DNA of 64,000 nucleotides, taken from assembly GCA_964496595.1 (NCBI GenBank), contig CAZCAI010000001.1:52193-116192 (forward strand), given 5' to 3'. Below the pieces are notes generated by a model that was not told the origin of the DNA, made no database searches, and saw only the letters and a program-made list of their open reading frames with translations. The DNA is from JAAAOZ01 sp964496595. GTDB taxonomy: Bacteria > Chloroflexota > Anaerolineae > B4-G1 > SLSP01. Numbering within the stretch: position 1 is the stretch's first letter; each line of letters begins with the position of its first letter. A program made the translations under genes and the position numbers. Positions 61,522 through 64,000 of this stretch are shown piece after piece.

Positions 61522-61807
61522 AGATGATCACAAAGTCAATGGGACACGCGAGCATGTTCAATCGTACCCTCGACCATGTACAACCGCAACCCCAACCATG
61601 TTGCTTGGAAAGTCTAACCCAGTTGCTGGGTAACTCCAACCGAGTTACCCGGCAACTCCAACGGCATTACCCAGCAACTCCAACCAAGTTACCGGGCAAG
61701 TCCGACGGAGTAACCTGGGAACATGGTTGAGGTTCCCTGGCAACATGGTCAGGGTTCCTTAGTAACATGGTTGGGGTTACCAGGGAACTTGCTGCAAGTC
61801 CAATGGG
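61522..61807. repeat. Array of degenerate 22-bp tandem units
   Basis: From 61588 to 61807 the sequence divides exactly into ten consecutive 22-bp units. Units start with AAC or AAG and most end GGC, GGG or GGT; examples are AACTCCAACCGAGTTACC plus 4 nt and AACATGGTTGGGGTTACC plus 4 nt. Three weaker units extend the phase upstream to 61522. Many units are imperfect palindromes (GGTAACTC/GAGTTACC). The period is not a multiple of three, and no frame runs through as protein, so it is noncoding. The 686-bp gap around it holds only this array, the hairpins at 61296-61345 and 61846-61867, and the vapB promoter. Confidence 0.85.
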
Positions 61808-61845
61808 AGTTTGCTGAAAAGTAAACCTCTCCGGCCTCTCCTCTA

Positions 61846-61867
61846 CCCCCTGAAGCGAAGCTGGGGG
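61846..61867. repeat. Short GC hairpin upstream of the toxin-antitoxin promoter
   Basis: CCCCC and GGGGG enclose TGAAGCGAAGCT, with CACCCCATC-type flanks on the reverse strand. It resembles a common type of intergenic bacterial palindrome. Confidence 0.4.
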
Positions 61868-61881
61868 ATGGGGTGAGGCTT

Positions 61882-61910
61882 TTGGTCACTTCTGCAACCT
61901 GATGTACAAT
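61882..61910 (+). promoter_or_regulatory. Promoter of the VapBC-type operon
   Basis: TTGGTC (61882-61887) and TACAAT (61905-61910) are 17 bp apart. A start near 61917 gives a leader of about 35 nt with GGGAGGA before the ATG at 61952. Confidence 0.6.
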
Positions 61911-61951
61911 AAGCGTGACGGGGATAATAACCTTAGCAGGGAGGATTAGCA

Positions 61952-62188
61952 ATGGATAATACAGTGACGTTGGATCATATCTTGCCCTTAGTTCAGCGGC
62001 TATCGTTAATAGAGCGGGTACGCTTGATAGCATTATTAACACCTCAGATTGAGCGAGATTTGCGGCAGGTGCAGTCAACACCACGTAAATCACTCCGTGG
62101 ACTATGGCGCGGATTGGATATCACGGAGTCCGATATAGAGACGGCCCGAGAAGAAATGTGGGGCGGATTTCCCAGGGGGGACGTTTGA
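61952..62188 (+). CDS. VapB-like antitoxin
   Basis: This 78-residue protein has the C-terminal pattern RGLWRGLDITESDIETAREEMWGGFPRGDV, typical of small antitoxins paired with PIN toxins. The N-terminal part (DHILPLVQRLSLIERVRLIALL) is helical and may bind DNA or dimerise. The stop shares a base with the toxin start (TGATG), so the two are coupled. GGGAGGA lies 8 nt before the ATG. Confidence 0.82.
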   Translation: MDNTVTLDHILPLVQRLSLIERVRLIALLTPQIERDLRQVQSTPRKSLRGLWRGLDITESDIETAREEMWGGFPRGDV

Positions 62189-62589
62189 TGTCTAACTATG
62201 TTACCGACACCCACGCTCTCATTTGGTATCTGGAAGACAATCCCCGCCTGGGTGTAGAAGCAAAAGCCGCGTTTGATGCTTGCGATCAAGGAACCGCCTT
62301 GATGTATGTCCCTACAATCTGCCTTGTGGAATTAGTATACTTGTGTGAAAAAGGCCGAATTTCCCAAAAATTGTGGGGGCAATTTCACAAAGAGTTGATA
62401 AGCGGCACAACCGGGTTGGTGTTAGCCGATCTAAATGTCGGGGTTGTAGAAGCGCTGCGGCACATTCCGCGTGACGCGGTTCCCGATATGCCGGATCGGA
62501 TTATTGCCGCGACAGCACTCAACTTTGACTTACCCTTAATCAGTCGAGATCGCCAAATCGTCAGCGCCGGTTTAACCACAACGTGGTGA
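62188..62589 (+). CDS. vapC: PIN-domain toxin (VapC-like ribonuclease)
   Basis: This 133-residue PIN protein has the acidic residues expected for the metal site: D in YVTDTHALIWYL, E in VPTICLVELVYL, and D residues in DMPDRIIAATALNFDLPLISRD. VapC-type toxins cut tRNA or rRNA when not held by the antitoxin. The start at 62188 overlaps the antitoxin stop. A restriction-modification gene begins 16 bp downstream. Confidence 0.87.
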   Translation: MSNYVTDTHALIWYLEDNPRLGVEAKAAFDACDQGTALMYVPTICLVELVYLCEKGRISQKLWGQFHKELISGTTGLVLADLNVGVVEALRHIPRDAVPDMPDRIIAATALNFDLPLISRDRQIVSAGLTTTW

Positions 62590-62605
62590 AAGGAATACAT
62601 TCTCT

Positions 62606-64000
62606 ATGACCCAACCTCTCACGACGTATCTCAAGCAGATGGCGCAGGCGTTAGCCACCGGCGATGCGACCGAGCTTACGCATCGATCCACGTTGGAGAT
62701 GCTTCTGGAAGAGCTTGCCGACAATATCCAAGCGATCAATGAGCCGAAGCGGAGCGATTGCGGCGCGCCCGATCTGGCCGTGCTCCGCGATGGCCTGCTC
62801 ATTGGGCATATCGAGGCCAAGGATGTCGGTGTGAGCTTGGAGGCCACAGAGCGTTCCGAGCAGTTGCGGCGCTATCGCGCGGCGTTGGATAATCTGATCC
62901 TCACGGATTACTTGGAGTTCCGCTGGTATGTGGGAGGGGAACTGCGTCGCACAGCGTGTCTGGCTCAACAGGGTCTCCACGGTGCGCTCAAGAAATCCAA
63001 AGCGAGCGCGGATGAGACGCGCGATCTGCTCACCGACTTCTTAACCCACACGCCGGAGCCGATTGGCACGCCACGCAAACTGGCGGAGCGGATGGCGCGC
63101 CTGGCCCATCTGATCCGGGAGATTATCGTCACGGCCTTCGAGCGGGGCGAGGCATCAGAGACGCTCAAGGGCTGGCGGCATGCCTTTGCCGAGGTGCTCA
63201 TCGCGGAGTTGGACGAGCCGGAGAATGTGGGCCAGTTCGCGGATATGTTCGCGCAGACGTTGGCCTACGGCCTCTTTTCGGCGCGGGTGATGATGCCGCC
63301 GAGCGCGACCTTTTCGCATCAGACCGCCCAGCGCTTGATTCCCAAAACCAACCCCTTCCTGCGCAAGTTCTTCTATGAGATCACCGGCCCCGATTTGGAC
63401 GACGAGCCTTACGCGGGATTCGTCAACGATCTGGTGCAGGTGCTGGCCCACGCCGATATGGACGCGATCTTGGAGGATTTTGGGCGGCGCACGCGCCAGG
63501 ATGATCCCACGGTGCATTTCTACGAGACCTTTTTGGCGGCCTATGATCCCGCGCTGCGCGAGCGGCGGGGCGTCTACTACACGCCCACACCCGTCGTCTC
63601 CTTCATCGTCCGCTCGGTGGATGCGCTGCTGAAGTCCAAGTTTGAATTGCCCAACGGGTTGGCTGACACGCGCACCACACCCCCCTTAATCCCCCCGCAT
63701 GCAGGGGGAAATAAGACGCTGCCCAAGGTGCTGATTTTGGATCCGGCCACGGGGACGGGCACCTTCTTGTACGCGGTGATCGATCACATCCGCGACCACT
63801 TTATGCAGCGCGGTAACGCGGGGATGTGGTCCGGCTTTGTGCGCGAGCACCTGCTGCCGCGCCTCTTTGGCTTCGAGCTGTTGATGGCGCCTTACGCCGT
63901 GGCGCACTTCAAGCTGGCGTTTCAATTGGCCGGGCACGACCTGACGCCGGCCCAGCAAGCGCAATGGGCCTATGACTTCGCCAGCGACGAACGGCTGGGC
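62606..64000 (+). CDS. Single-chain restriction-modification enzyme, N-terminal part
   Basis: The frame starts at ATG 62606 and is still open at the window end after 465 codons. The N terminus has a PD-(D/E)-x-K nuclease pattern: PD at residues 55-56, and E70-A-K72 in HIEAKD. A helical region follows, then YYTPTPVVSFIVRSVD and the N6-adenine methylase motif I DPATGTGTFLY at residue 379. This order fits type IIG or type ISP enzymes that cut and methylate with one polypeptide. The target motif IV and the specificity domain lie beyond the edge. A proline-rich stretch (about 354-368) just before motif I is encoded by a GC palindrome and looks inserted. Confidence 0.82.
   Translation, partial: MTQPLTTYLKQMAQALATGDATELTHRSTLEMLLEELADNIQAINEPKRSDCGAPDLAVLRDGLLIGHIEAKDVGVSLEATERSEQLRRYRAALDNLILTDYLEFRWYVGGELRRTACLAQQGLHGALKKSKASADETRDLLTDFLTHTPEPIGTPRKLAERMARLAHLIREIIVTAFERGEASETLKGWRHAFAEVLIAELDEPENVGQFADMFAQTLAYGLFSARVMMPPSATFSHQTAQRLIPKTNPFLRKFFYEITGPDLDDEPYAGFVNDLVQVLAHADMDAILEDFGRRTRQDDPTVHFYETFLAAYDPALRERRGVYYTPTPVVSFIVRSVDALLKSKFELPNGLADTRTTPPLIPPHAGGNKTLPKVLILDPATGTGTFLYAVIDHIRDHFMQRGNAGMWSGFVREHLLPRLFGFELLMAPYAVAHFKLAFQLAGHDLTPAQQAQWAYDFASDERLG

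Noticed and set aside
61271..61730. Short open frames across the 22-bp array on both strands
   Set aside because: The period of 22 shifts the frame from unit to unit, so a selected protein repeat is excluded. No ribosome-binding site was seen.
61522..61807. CRISPR array
   Set aside because: The 22-bp units are adjacent with no unique spacers, they are degenerate, and no cas genes are present.

Overview
The window looks like chromosomal DNA of a Chloroflexota bacterium, most likely an Anaerolineae-type lineage. The clearest taxonomic hints are a giant membrane protein with the Chlor_Arch_YYY (DUF2298) domain, a PTPS-related multi-TM protein, a Ser/Thr kinase with a PQQ-type beta-propeller, and a DUF3536-type GH57 protein. 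Promoters fit a sigma-70 consensus (TTGACA/TATAAT with 16-17 bp spacers), and several leave almost no 5' leader. No phage or insertion sequence is visible, but intergenic palindromes and short repeats are frequent.

Layout. 1-8.4 kb: a fragment of an unidentified ORF, a large secreted phospholipase-D/lamin-tail protein, then glycogen synthase, a GH57 enzyme and a ribokinase that carries an in-frame amber codon. 8.5-21.2 kb: two very large membrane glycosyltransferase-type proteins, each preceded by a copy of the same ~85-bp repeat. Between them lie a methyltransferase, Elp3, a C-terminal processing protease, SmpB and an S1-domain protein. 21.3-29.1 kb: an FHA/winged-helix regulator, a Ser/Thr kinase, a GH3-like envelope protein, XseA, a LysM lipoprotein and a TrmH-type rRNA methylase. 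29.1-34.6 kb: a tightly overlapping operon (RlmI, membrane protein, DUF624, Nudix, nicotinamidase-like). 34.7-35.7 kb: tandem Hsp20 genes. 36.0-42.9 kb: a phospho-signalling block (GTPase, PhoB-type regulator, small protein, FHA, VWA, PP2C, kinase with propeller). 43.0-48.2 kb: an amino-sugar block (PIG-L deacetylase, GH20, GNAT, Gfo/Idh).

48.5-51.6 kb holds the most striking gene pair. A threonine synthase is fused in frame to a complete response-regulator receiver domain and is translationally coupled to a receiver-histidine kinase hybrid. tRNA-His and tRNA-Arg follow, then a truncated methyltransferase and a DUF1294 protein. 53.0-60.3 kb is a tungstate/molybdate and ECF-transport block. 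A long leader ends in an intrinsic terminator that abuts the first start codon. It is followed by the permease, the ATPase, a binding protein fused to a molybdopterin-binding-like domain, a TiaS-like protein, a fused double ECF ATPase, EcfT, a free-standing molybdopterin-binding-like protein and an EcfS component. 60.5-64 kb: a DUF4469 protein, an array of degenerate 22-bp tandem units, a VapBC-type toxin-antitoxin pair, and the start of a single-chain restriction-modification enzyme that runs off the end.

All family assignments come from reading motifs by eye. No database search was possible. Genes whose substrate or role is inferred only from neighbours are marked as such.
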